DNA of 64,000 bases, from assembly GCA_025201765.1 (NCBI GenBank), contig MU623340.1, positions 1-64,000 on the forward strand, in the 5' to 3' direction. Under the pieces are notes generated by a model. That model made no database searches. It saw nothing but the letters and a program-made list of their open reading frames with translations, and was not told the origin of the DNA. Source of the stretch: Daldinia sp. FL1419. Taxonomy: Eukaryota > Ascomycota > Sordariomycetes > Xylariales > Hypoxylaceae. A program made the translations under genes and the position numbers. Below, in pieces: positions 46,220 through 56,532 of the stretch (the first letter of the stretch is position 1; each line of letters opens with the position of its first letter).

Positions 46220-46933
46220 GACTGCCTGGAGGGGAGTTTACTCCACTATCTTGTATAAGTTCTGAATTATTCGAAAGACGACTGATATAAATCTGGGACA
46301 GTTATTATCATGTGGTTATGGCATACGTTTATAGGGACTTTGTATAGTTAGTTAGTTATGTGATGTTGAAGTTTCAAAATAGACTTTTTCTAGTAATCTC
46401 AATAGATTAATCGAAATCGTGACATCGACATCGGCTTATCGCTCTCTAACCCCTCTCTTATTTATTAGTCTTTCGTTTCGCTCACGGTTTAGGGAGATTG
46501 GGTTCATAGGTAGTCGCGTCAAGCTTACCGGAACGCGTCGCGGGGTACTTACCTTGTTTAGTGATTATTGGAGAGTTAAAAAGCTCCAATTCATACAGTG
46601 CGAGTATTAGATGGCCCAAGCTCTTATCTTGATTATCTACGGTTCATCGATACCATTTCATACAGTATCGATGTTCACGCTTACACACTGTAAGTAGGAG
46701 CTCCCGTACTTGAATAAAGGAAATACTACGTACTAAGGTAGCGATAGCTTGTAGGATGGAACCGAACAACCTAAAACAAGTACAAGTACAAAATAGATCG
46801 GTCACTTCCATAAACCTTCGGTCAAACTTCATTTACTGCTTTCCTTATTTTATTTTTTATTATCTCGCGCTTTTAATGTTATAGATTAGGCACCTACCCA
46901 ATCTTACCAGGCCAATCCAGATTATTTTCAAAC
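46220..46933. other. Intergenic region (divergent promoters)
   Basis: Upstream of both rad9 and the F-box/LRR gene. The open frame at 46419-46610 is short and has no family features. An inverted GTATCGAT/ATCGATAC pair (about 46647-46671) is the only structure noted. Confidence 0.5.
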
Positions 46934-48861
46934 ATGATGTCCTCGGCTTTGCCTCAGGAGATTTGCCTATTGTTATGCGAAGAACTCGCCGCGCGTCGTG
47001 ACTTTGGAACCCTATTCAATTGCTCCCTCGTTAGCCGACGAGTTGCGAGCATTGCCTTAGAGCAGATGTATAGGTGAGTCAATTGTATCTTTGGGTAGCT
47101 TTAAACAGGAGCTAACAATCCCGCCGTTTCAAGTATCCAAGAGTATTCTCCCGTAAACGCAGGCGATGCCATCAATAAGATAGAATGGTTGCAGTTGTGG
47201 AGATCCATTATCCTCTCGAGTATAAGGAAGGCTGCGTTCCCGTATTGCGTCTATATACGAGCTCTCTCGCTCGGTAATCTCGAAGAATTCCTCCAGGATA
47301 TTAGCCGAGACGAATACGCCCGGAGTATATTCTTTGGAGGCGAAATGGAGCCCTTCCTTGTGCTACGAGAAGGACGCAACCTATCCAAGAATGTTAAAGA
47401 AACTCAGTTGCCACCTATAAACATCCAAGCTATCGTGGTGAAATGCGCAGATTCCATCACCAAATACATTAAGAGCTCGGCGGACGATACAGGAACCGCT
47501 ATATCTTTAGCTCATCTAGAGGGCACAAACATCCCACACCATATATTACCAACCTGGATATCGCGACTTGCCACCCTGACATCCTTGCGTATTAGAGACG
47601 GATCAGTACTTGGTGTTGAAGCCGCCAGTGCCATTTCCGAATGCTGCCCCCAGTTTGCCGATTTAACATGTTATTATTGGTATGCCTGAATTTCTTCGAG
47701 CCAGTTGCATTTTAACTACCTACCTACCTACCTACCTACCTAGTTACAGATGTCAAAAAGTACAAAGACAAAATATGCTAACCTATCTATAGTACGTTTT
47801 TATTATCATTGCTGTTGTGGAGCATCGTGCTGGAAGTAAAGGCCACCAGTTTGCGAATATGCTGACGAATAGTAGATCAAAGTGCTACGGCGGACGAGGA
47901 TTTAGCTGCGTTCTTTCAAACACTACGTCCCAACAGCTTGCGTAGTTTCGAAGTAATCAGCCAAAATTCAGTTGGGGAAACTGCTTTGGCAGCGCTTAAT
48001 GCCCATGGCGTATCTCTCCGGAGCCTCGTCCTTCGAAATCTTGCACCACAAGCTATGAAGTCTCTCAACTCACTCCCCGATTGCACATCCCTAGAGACAC
48101 TCTTGATCGAGAACGATGTATTCAATTCAGCAGATCTGACGAACTATCCGGAGATGCTTAAAGAAGTTTCCGTTTGGATCTGCAAATGCAAATCCCTTCG
48201 GGATCTGAGTTTCTCAAACTTCATTGGCTCTCATCCAGTGATTAAGGACATCCTAAATTCGCCCAACATTCGCCTCACATCTTTGTCCATAATGTATATC
48301 TACTCAGGAACCGAGCCAGATGATACCGCTATTTGGACCGCGCTTGGTCGTCAGGATCAACTCAAGTCTTTAACTCTTGGTCTACACGACCATTACCCCA
48401 GCATCCTAATCGAAGCAAAGATGCCGTTGGTGGATTCAATTTGCCAACTCAAGAATATGACATCACTAAATCTAATGCAAGTACATCTCAGCGAGGTCAA
48501 AGTAGGACGCATCGCAGCGGAGCTACCGAATCTCGCCGAATTCAGCTTCAGTGGTGATCTTGTACACGATTCCTTATTAACTTCTCTAAGGGTCCCTAAG
48601 CTCAAATTACTCTGTATCAATTCCGCCTCTGTTTTCACCTTTCAGGGTCTATCAGAATTTACCCATGGTCTTACCGTTCCAGACCAGGTAGGAATCAAGG
48701 TAGATATCTTAAATCAGTTAGGCGAGCGTAAATTATCGCCATCCGAATACGATCAGCTACAAACCTATTTCATAGAAAATCTAGGGGGTCGGCTTGAGAT
48801 TACATATTTCATGGACCCAGACGAGCTTCATGAAATCGACTTTTCTGATATTTCAGACTGA
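46934..48861 (+). CDS. F-box/leucine-rich-repeat protein
   Basis: Three exons, 46934-47073, 47134-47679 and 47883-48861, join to 554 aa. The N-terminal F-box LPQEICLLLCEELAARRDFGTLFNCSLVSRRVASIALEQMYS would bind Skp1. The third exon carries leucine-rich repeats of the ribonuclease-inhibitor style (LRSLVLRNLAPQAMKSLNSLPDCTSLETLLIENDVF; LKSLTLGLHDHYPS; MTSLNLMQVHLSEVKVGRIAAELPNLAEFSFSG). The acidic C-terminus is LHEIDFSDISD. Intron 2 is 203 nt, long for the window, because it contains a (TACC)6 run; its acceptor (AAAG) at 47881-47882 is inferred from frame. The substrate is unknown. It is a second, unrelated-looking F-box gene besides that at 30482. Confidence 0.78.
47717..47742. repeat. (TACC)6 microsatellite in intron
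   Basis: Six perfect TACC units followed by TA, within intron 2 of the F-box/LRR gene. It is the longest pure array of this motif in the window. Confidence 0.9.
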
Positions 48862-49119
48862 TTGTCTTCTCAACTCCATAGTTCAGAATAAATCTATGAT
48901 TTCATAATGCTAATAGTGTATCGCCAGTGGAAGTTCCTGGGTGGCCGTAATGTACAGTACTATTTGAGAGAGGGAATCCCTTAGTGGGCAAGTGAAAAAA
49001 TATTTATACACATGGGTATAAACTCGGCGGAATCTATTATCTGATTAAACGTTCGGGGAATTGCAGCGTACCGCTCTATCTTCGCGTTGTGCTCGCCCTC
49101 GTGACCTTTTATCGAGACT

Positions 49120-49851
49120 TCAGTCAAAAACATCTCCGTCCTTCCACCAATCTCCACTGCTCTGCACTTCGTCCTTCTCGTTTCTCCAGCCCACTCCTTT
49201 CCGGGGGGCTCCGTACTGCGCGCCTGGCATCCCTAGCATTCCCGTCGTTCCTACCATGTTCGTTTCCAGTCCCTCGGTCGTCAGGGCGACGTCCATGGTA
49301 GCTCCTGCTCCATCCGTTATTTTGGTGATTTCTGATTCCGCAGATGCTCTAATGAGCTCGTTCATCGCTTCTGTATAGGTAGCGGTACCCGGAAAGGTGC
49401 CGACAGCTTGAGAATTTGGAAAGGGAGTCGAGTCATTGTACCAGTTGACGGGATAACCATTGTTGGTGTAGTAGCTGGGTGCTTTGTACTCGAAGGGCGT
49501 GCCCAAGAATCCGCTTCCTGGTGTATCCGGTTGTCTAGCTATGGCCATGCCATTAATCGAGGGAGTACATGAGGACCCGGGAGGGGTGAAAAGACCGCTC
49601 GTATACTGCGTCGGAGAAAAAGTGTTTTTGCACTCCCAGCCGCACCATTTGTCGGAAGGTACAAGGACCACGTTGTGGTCTCCGGGTAGGCAGGTGTCAG
49701 GCCATTCGAAGGGAAGGTCCTTCAAGCCTTCGGGCGTCCAGGCCTCAGGTTGGTGGATGCGGGATAGTTGTTGAAGGACGACGGTGCAGTTAGGACCGGC
49801 GAGCAGCTGGGTATGTGCGCATCGGTAGGTGACGAAAACGTATTGGCACAT
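49120..49851 (-). CDS. Uncharacterised fungal protein with N-terminal Cys/His motif
   Basis: Intronless. The most likely start is the ATG at 49851 (MCQYVFVTYRCAHTQLLAGPNC), giving 243 aa; the frame is open to an earlier ATG at 49923, but MCQY...C.H...C recurs at the start of many small ascomycete proteins. The Cys/His spacing suggests a small metal-binding knuckle, and a second cluster (DKWCGWECKN) could complete it. The middle is Pro/Ser/Thr/Tyr-rich and probably disordered (PSYYTNNGYPVNWYNDSTPFPNSQ), followed by a short helix (YTEAMNELIRASAESEITKI). No signal peptide or membrane segment. Function unknown. Confidence 0.6.
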   Translation of the reverse strand: MCQYVFVTYRCAHTQLLAGPNCTVVLQQLSRIHQPEAWTPEGLKDLPFEWPDTCLPGDHNVVLVPSDKWCGWECKNTFSPTQYTSGLFTPPGSSCTPSINGMAIARQPDTPGSGFLGTPFEYKAPSYYTNNGYPVNWYNDSTPFPNSQAVGTFPGTATYTEAMNELIRASAESEITKITDGAGATMDVALTTEGLETNMVGTTGMLGMPGAQYGAPRKGVGWRNEKDEVQSSGDWWKDGDVFD

Positions 49852-51595
49852 TATTGCTGTCGGTTTGACTGGGTTGTCGTTTCGGGTTGGTTTACCCTGA
49901 TATGGGCGTATTAATCGCAGCACTAGATAAAGGAGGTCAAGAAGAGCCGAATACGAATACCCGCGTTATAAATTAGAGACTAGGGAATCCTGTTCTGTGT
50001 TGGTCGATTTCAGATACCGGTAGCCTCTACTTCTGAGAAGCTCAGAAGTTGTCGACGGGCACTTGTCGCGGGACTAATTTCGTTACTGTCTCTCTGAAGT
50101 TAGGATGATCATAAGAGGGATGTGAGATGTCCGCGTGTACAACACGATGTACGGTTTGAGACAGGATGAACGAGGCGAGTATCTGATCTCAAGGAGTGTA
50201 CCCTAGGGTGGGTGATATGGCGAATGGGAAACCGAATTCGAAAAGGGGGAAGATTGTGCTATTGTCGCCAGTAACATGAGATTTGCGCTACCTATCTAGG
50301 GTAATAGAGATAGCATTTACTGTATCGCGACTTATGCCACTGGGCGTAATAATAGATGAATTACGCTCTTAATTCGTCCGGTGGACCCGTTGCGTAGTAT
50401 TTCTATACAGCTGGTTGTTTGGGGAGTTGAGATATACGTGGATTGAGAAGGGGCCTTTGAATCTATCCCCAGGAGGCAATCGCAGAATCTGTGCTTGTCA
50501 TCAATAAACCGGTGGGTACGTTGGGCCAAACAGGCGGCATCGTGTAGGCTGCATTGGAAACAACAGCAGGTGGCCTCCTGTTTAACTACCTACCTAGGCA
50601 AACGTATTCTAATTCGTCTGGGGGCGATACCTTGGATATTTCCCTTGGAAGCATTGCAAGACTAAATAGGTACGCTACTCCTTATACTGTAGCCTTGGAA
50701 GAGAGACACCATCGATCATTAGCCGCCTAGGTGTTTACTTACTATGAGTACGGATCTCACCTACCGGCTCAAGTTTAAGGACCAGACTAAAATTAGAAAA
50801 CCAGTACCGTGCTTTGCTCACGTCAAGTGCTACTGTGATGCTACGAATGATGCTACGAATAAAAAGATTACGACGGCAACACATATACTTATAAGCACTT
50901 TACGCGTTCAAGAGATCTTGTAAGCACCTTGTAGGATTTGCGGGTACCACTCACGGACATCGTTAAGAGACGGGAATAGTGGTGGTAACTTGAATAGTCT
51001 CGTGCTATATTTCTGACTGATTCTATCTCACTTAAACTGCTTCCTTTAACGAGAGAATAATAAAGTTAGTCAAGAAGCCTGGAATCACTAGCAATATCCT
51101 GAAAATTCCCGTGGACTTTCTTTGAAGTCCGATGTAGTCATTACAATGAGCCTCATTCCAACACTTCAGCAAGTAACCTGCTTGTGCTGCCTTCCAGAAG
51201 CTCCCGTAGAATTTAGCCACATAACCTCACATACGCGTGGCATCCTGCTGGTATCCGGTGCGTTTACTACCTAGGCACCGTTTTCTATAGGATGGCGAAA
51301 TACCCGCGTAGTTGCGCGAATCGTGGCACACGACCGAAGGCTACCTACATGTTCCTGGAGGGGTTTGTGCTACTGTATGCGTGATACCTCTTGGAACCAA
51401 CTGTTCACATTGTTAGAAAAGCTTAACGCAAACTTGATTCCTTCAAAGTGGATATCAGCTCTCTATTTGTTATTTCTAAATAAGCAGTTGTGTATTCATC
51501 GCAAGTAATGAATCTTAATACAAAAGGCAAATTTTAACTCCGAAAATATATCCCAGGCGTTCCAAAGAGCCTAGATCGTATAGTCTATCAGGTGC
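49852..51595. other. Intergenic region
   Basis: Upstream of the Cys-motif gene and downstream of the phosphatase gene. Open frames 50332-50529, 51032-51220 and 51323-51508 are short and unrecognised. A TACC/TAGG motif at about 50586. Otherwise nothing. Confidence 0.5.
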
Positions 51596-53459
51596 TCATC
51601 GATGGTACCGGGCTTCCATTTCTTCATGGGCTGCCCAGTGGTCTTTGCCAACACTTTCTACAGCGATCTCGGGGTCGATTCCAAATCTTCGTTTAGGATC
51701 TAGCTTTTCGTTTAACTCTTTCGTAATAGCGTCAACATCAACATTCAGATATTCCCGCAAATATTTCCCCACGTCGGTATTCTCCACATTTCCCCGAATC
51801 GCTTCGGCCCCGGGACCGCCTGAACTATAGATATTAACATCCACGGCTGAGTGGCCATGTGTGCTCCATCCAATCTGCGCGCGGATGCTGATCATGTGGG
51901 CGAATAAATACTGCGCTGTTTCAGGGCTTGAAGCTAACGCCGTGAGCTCTTCATCGGAGGCATCGTGAATACCAAGGCCGGGCTTGACGAGTTCCTCATT
52001 GATATACTTCTTCAGCTTATCAACAGAACGATCAGAGGACTGCGCAAGATGCCCGTGAAGCCGATGGGCAAGATATTCCGAAGACGATGAAGCGTTGGCC
52101 AATACAGCAGGATACCACAAGTATTGAGGGTAGTTAGCGTTGACCTCTAGGAAAGAAAGGGTTAGTCAAGGTTCCAGTTGGTCTCTAGAAAGGGGTATAC
52201 TGACGTCGCGATACCGATAATCCACCCGTCTCATGGTCACTGGTAGCAACCAAAACACCTGGGGTCTTACTCTCGTCTAAAAAGTCCAATACAGCTTTAA
52301 ATGTCTTGTCATACTCTAGGACCTCTCGCACTTGTGCTGCTGGGTCGTTTCCGTGGCCGGCATGATCGATTCTGCTGCCTTCGATCATCAAGAAAAATCC
52401 CTGATCGCTGTCCTCTGTGGCCTTTTCAAGAGCCTTTAAAGCTGTCTTGGCCATTTCACTCAGACTGGGATAGATATCGTTCATGTTTCGTCTGTCGAGC
52501 TCAAATGGAATGTCGGTTTCGGCAAAAAGTCCAAGCATCGGAAGTGGGACATCCTTCTTGCCCTCCCAGAATTCGTCGAATGCTGTGCGGTCGTTAATGT
52601 AATTCCAACCATAATCCTTCTTCGCCATTTCCACTACGTCAATATTGTCTTCACGACATCCACCCTCGGTTCCGTTGGGAAGGAAATGGCATCGTCCGCC
52701 TCCGAACATCAAGTCTACCACACGACCAAGGGGACCATTTCCAACTTCTTGAACTGCGATATCATCGTTTTGTTGACGTACGTCGACATGACTGGCGAAA
52801 CAAGCAGGAGTTGCGTCAGTGATATCCGTCGTAACGACCAGTCCAGTTTTGTATCCAGCCTTTTTGGCAGCTTCGAGCACTGTTCCGCAAGGGGTTGAAT
52901 CAGGTAGCATCGAAATGGCACCGTTGTAACTCTTCATCCCACAACTAAAAGCCGTCGCTCCGGCGGCTGAATCTGTAACTAGGGAGGAGCTGCTTCGCGT
53001 TCGGCTGCTTCCCCAGAAATGTTTATCGAGAGTGAGGGTGTTGCCATATTCAAGACCTTCGGTATATTGCCTGAAACTGCGTGTCAAAGATAGCGAGGCG
53101 GGACCCATACCATCGGAAACCATGAAAATCAAATTACGCTTGCCGGCAGGTTTTTCGAATGAGGTTTGTTGTTGATGCGACGCCCAAATAGCGAGAATCA
53201 GGACGCCGGCGGTCGCGAGAAGAGCCCATGCGAATAGCAGAGCTTCTCGTAGCCTAGCGTGCCATGAACGCCCAGTCCGTGTAGCCCTGGATTGTCCGCG
53301 AAGAGCATCTTCCTCCGAATCGCTCGATAAGTCGGGGTTGGCATCGGGATCGCGACGATCGTTGGCAAGGAGAGGTGTTGTTGAGTTAGCCTAGACGATG
53401 AAGGTAAACAATCAGCCAAAGTTCGTAGATGTTAAGAGCGGTCGCATTGTATTTACCAT
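51596..53459 (-). CDS. PHO8: Vacuolar-type alkaline phosphatase (PHO8 family)
   Basis: Type II membrane phosphomonoesterase of the vacuole. Exons 53459-53457 (the ATG only), 53390-52205 and 52146-51596 give 579 aa. An in-frame stop directly precedes exon 2 (TAG before GCT AAC), so the spliced start codon is needed to obtain MANSTTPLLANDRRD. A cytosolic acidic tail is followed by the membrane anchor LLFAWALLATAGVLILAIWAS (about 65-85). The catalytic domain has metal-binding NLIFMVSDGMGPA, the nucleophile Ser in VTDSAAGATAFSCG, MIEGSRIDHAGHGND and TSDHETGG, and the last metal His is in GWSTHGHSAVDV. The splice before the third exon (donor GTCAGT) restores SRQVNANYPQYLWYPAVLANAS. Function (phosphate scavenging) by family. 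Confidence 0.9.
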
Positions 53460-55248
53460 GCTGACTGCAATTCATCGGAAAATAACTCTTTGAACGAAAT
53501 GACAAATACTATATAGATTATAAAATGTAGTTAGAGGAATGGAATGCGAGTAGTATCTATGTGTTATTCTGTATTCTCTTATAGCCAGCTTATACGGTCT
53601 GACGGCCTTTGACCTTTAAAAGTTATAAGGCGTAAAAGGTAAGTTGTAGGTTGTATGTAAGCTGTAAGGTCCCTGGGGGAACCGAGTTGCCCGACCATTG
53701 CCCTATTCCCTACCCTACTAATACATGGATAGTTTGTATGGGTGGAATGAAATTCATTTGATTAAAATATATTTAAAGAGCTTATTTTACTAATATTTAA
53801 TCCAATTTAAATATTTATATATTTTTTATCTAATAAATAAATACTTTCTAAATATTTTTTAAGTGTTTAATAAATGCTTATTAAGTATTTAATAAACCCT
53901 TCAAAAACCTGTTCAACTATATTTACTAACCAAATTTCATTAGGTGCCTGTTGAGTATTTATTAAATATTTACTAAATACTTAAGGAGTACTAATTTATT
54001 GAATAAAAAATTTAAATAAAATTAAATATTAAATACTTAATATAGTTTATAGAGGATTTATTAAGTATTTATTATTTAAAGATGTATTTTGGTTAAATGA
54101 ATTTTATATAATAAGTAGGTTAAATTTTTATAATAGTTTAATTAGGTTAGGTACCTTTATACAAACTACCTATGCATTGGTAGGGTGGGGAGTGGGGCAA
54201 TGGTCGACCGACCTATGGTCTCAGGTCCCTGAGAAACGAGCTAACCTAGCTAGCTGCGTGCATCAATCCCCCATAACCTTGTTCCCATGACGTTATCATG
54301 CGTAACAATCATGCTACGCTAATGTGTCTTGGCAAGCCAACTAGCCGTACCTTTTTGGTTACATAGTTACCTAATTAACCATACGTACCTAACGGTTAGG
54401 CACTTATGTTTTATTAGTTATCGATCTAAGTACGGATCCGTAGGTAGTTACAACTTCATATAAGTTACAGTACAAGACACGATGTATGAGGTAAGCAACG
54501 TCACGTAGAAAAAGGGTCATCCAGAACAACCCAAGTATCCGATGGCTCAGCGAAGGTTACCTACGATGAAGTTTGATTGTAATATCTGTAGGAAAGTGGG
54601 ATCACACTTGAATTAATTAGAACCCCTAATAAGAGTCCTAACCTAGTGAGAAAGCCCCGTTGAGGGTTTTAGCCTTTGATTATGAAGAGACCGCTACATG
54701 ACCTTCCTCGTAGTAAATGGTCCATACTCTGCGATCAAAGGTTCATACTAGGGATAGCATTGTGTTTTAGACAGACAACAATCGAAGTCAACAACCCAAT
54801 ATCTCCAACAATGCTCTATTCACGTACATATAGACAACGCCTTTGTAATACACTCTTGTACCTTCTCAGAGATTCTAGTAATAAAATCCCTTTTGATACA
54901 TAAGGATTACCGCCGTGTGTCCATTGTACTCCTTGTTTGCTTTTTGTAAGTAGTTCTATGGCTATCTTTGTCGTCTACTCCTTTCCCAGAACAACGGTCA
55001 TGTATGTTTGTTCTAGAATACTGGCCGTCTCCAAATACTATAAGAGACTCAAGAGAGTGTCTCAAATCAAAATCAAAAAAATCTAAATCATCCCAATCCT
55101 CCTGTACCAACACTTACCAACACCGCAAATCACCCCCAAGCGAGCCGGCCTCGTGATCCATAAACAATAGTTTGGTACTTTCCCCACACCTATTGCCCCT
55201 GAAAACGACAAAACCCCATCGAAAAGATTAAATAAAACAAAAAACGCA
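53460..55248. other. Intergenic region carrying an inverted-repeat element
   Basis: 1.8 kb between the phosphatase and AA11 genes. The AT-rich element at 53667-54231 is listed separately. From 54232 to 55248 there is no supportable gene; the frame 54676-54903 is short and unrecognised. The segment just before 55249 is A-rich, as in many fungal leaders. Confidence 0.6.
53667..54231. mobile_element. AT-rich inverted-repeat element, RIP-like non-autonomous DNA transposon (MITE)
   Basis: The segment 53692-53739 is repeated inverted at 54159-54206: of 48 aligned bases 41 agree and all 7 differences are transitions (C/T or G/A), the pattern left by repeat-induced point mutation. The homology continues inward in degenerate form (AAATTCATTT...AAAATA...TTTAAA on both arms, with about 50 extra bases in the right arm). 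The core (53760-54140) is nearly pure A/T. A 9-bp direct repeat, AGGTCCCTG, sits at both outer edges (53667-53675 and 54223-54231), the size of Mutator-like target duplications, although it could be part of the arms because it is nearly self-complementary. No transposase frame. Confidence 0.6.
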
Positions 55249-56532
55249 ATGCAGGCAAAGTCTTTCTTGAGTACGGCCACCTTGGCCCAATTCCTCGCCG
55301 TATGCAATAGCCACATGATCATGAAGACCCCGAAACCCTTTGGAGGTCCTGATCTAGACAATTCCCCCTTGACCTCAAGTAACTATCCCTGTAAGTTGAA
55401 GGGCGACCCAGCGACCTTTTATTCTACTTCTGGACTTGATAACACAATGGCAGTAGGAGAAAGTCAAACCCTATCGTTTACAGGTTCTGCGGTACACGGA
55501 GGTGGCAGTTGCCAGTTGGCGGTCACCAAAGACCTCCAGCCCAGCGTATCGACATCTTGGCAAGTTATCCTTTCTATCGAAGGAGGCTGCCCGAGCAAGT
55601 CCGGCCAAGGCGCTGACACTTATGACTTCAAGATCCCGGACGGAGTAGAACCTGGAAAATATGTCTTCGCCTGGACTTGGATCAGTAAACTCGCGGGCCA
55701 GCCGGAGTATTACATGAACTGTGCCCCTATCACGGTAACCGGAGGAAAGTCCAAGCGAGCAGACAACGAAACCATGGAACTGTTTCCTCGCGATACCCAG
55801 TTCCCCGAACTCTTCGTGGGTAACCTTGCTGACATCAACTCGTGCAAGACTGAGCCCAGCACCGACCCCCAGTACCCTGAGCCCGGCCCTAACGTCATTC
55901 ATCCAGGTACCAACAACCACTTCGCCAAGGTTCAAGGCAGCGACTGTGTTCCTAAGGGTGCTAAAGCCGGTGGTTCAAGTGGAAGCGGGAGTTCTGCTGG
56001 TCAAAACGGCCCTGCGGGCGGTATGGACGGCGGCAGTGGTGGTGGTAACGGAAGTGTAAGCTCTGGAGCCGCCGCCCCAACCAGCAGCACCGGCTCAGCC
56101 CCTAGCTCAGCTGCCGGTGGCGCTTTCGTCACAGTTGCTCCTGGTAGTGGCGGTAGCGGCGGTAGCAGCGGTACTAACAGTAGTTCTGCTGCAGTCCAAA
56201 GCTCTTCTGCCGCGCCCGTAGCCAGTTCTGCTGCTAGCTCCGCGGCTGGTGGCGCGGCTAGTTCCGCAGCCCCGGCTCCAGTCAGCTCTGCAAGCCCCGC
56301 TGGAAGCTCATCTCCCAGCTCTGGATCTTCCGGAGGAGGACTTACCGGACCGTGCACTGCTGAAGGAATGTTCAACTGTATCGGTGGAACCACCTACCAG
56401 CAGTGTGCTTCTGGCTCGTGGTCTGTGGTCATGCAGATGCCCGCCACGGTGAAGTGTGCCGAAGGACAGACGATGACTCTATGGGGGCGAGACGAGACCA
56501 CTGGCAGAATTGCTCGTCGAGTCACCTGGTAA
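55249..56532 (+). CDS. AA11 chitin-active lytic polysaccharide monooxygenase with X278 module
   Basis: Secreted copper enzyme that oxidatively cleaves chitin. Intronless, 427 aa. Signal peptide 1-21, so the mature protein begins with His22 (HMIMKTPKPFGG), the first ligand of the histidine brace. The second brace His is His83 in GSAVHGGGSCQLAV, and the axial-site region is YYMNCAPITV. The catalytic domain (22-about 235) keeps paired cysteines. A roughly 120-residue linker of Gly, Ser and Ala follows. The C-terminal module (GPCTAEGMFNCIGGTTYQQCASGSWSV...CAEGQTMTLWGR) is the X278 type that accompanies AA11 enzymes and is thought to bind chitin. All key residues are present. Could be wrongly called AA9/AA13 by search, but the H-M/I-M start and HGGGSCQ motif are AA11-specific. 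Confidence 0.93.
   Translation: MQAKSFLSTATLAQFLAVCNSHMIMKTPKPFGGPDLDNSPLTSSNYPCKLKGDPATFYSTSGLDNTMAVGESQTLSFTGSAVHGGGSCQLAVTKDLQPSVSTSWQVILSIEGGCPSKSGQGADTYDFKIPDGVEPGKYVFAWTWISKLAGQPEYYMNCAPITVTGGKSKRADNETMELFPRDTQFPELFVGNLADINSCKTEPSTDPQYPEPGPNVIHPGTNNHFAKVQGSDCVPKGAKAGGSSGSGSSAGQNGPAGGMDGGSGGGNGSVSSGAAAPTSSTGSAPSSAAGGAFVTVAPGSGGSGGSSGTNSSSAAVQSSSAAPVASSAASSAAGGAASSAAPAPVSSASPAGSSSPSSGSSGGGLTGPCTAEGMFNCIGGTTYQQCASGSWSVVMQMPATVKCAEGQTMTLWGRDETTGRIARRVTW

Noticed and set aside
47717..47742. (TACC)n array considered as a CRISPR or telomere-like repeat
   Set aside because: Unit is four bases without spacers and does not match the fungal telomere TTAGGG; it is a microsatellite.
56001..56393. 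130-codon minus-strand frame, Pro/Ala/Glu-rich, opposite the AA11 linker
   Set aside because: It is the antisense shadow of a Gly/Ser/Ala repeat; the composition is explained by the linker codons.
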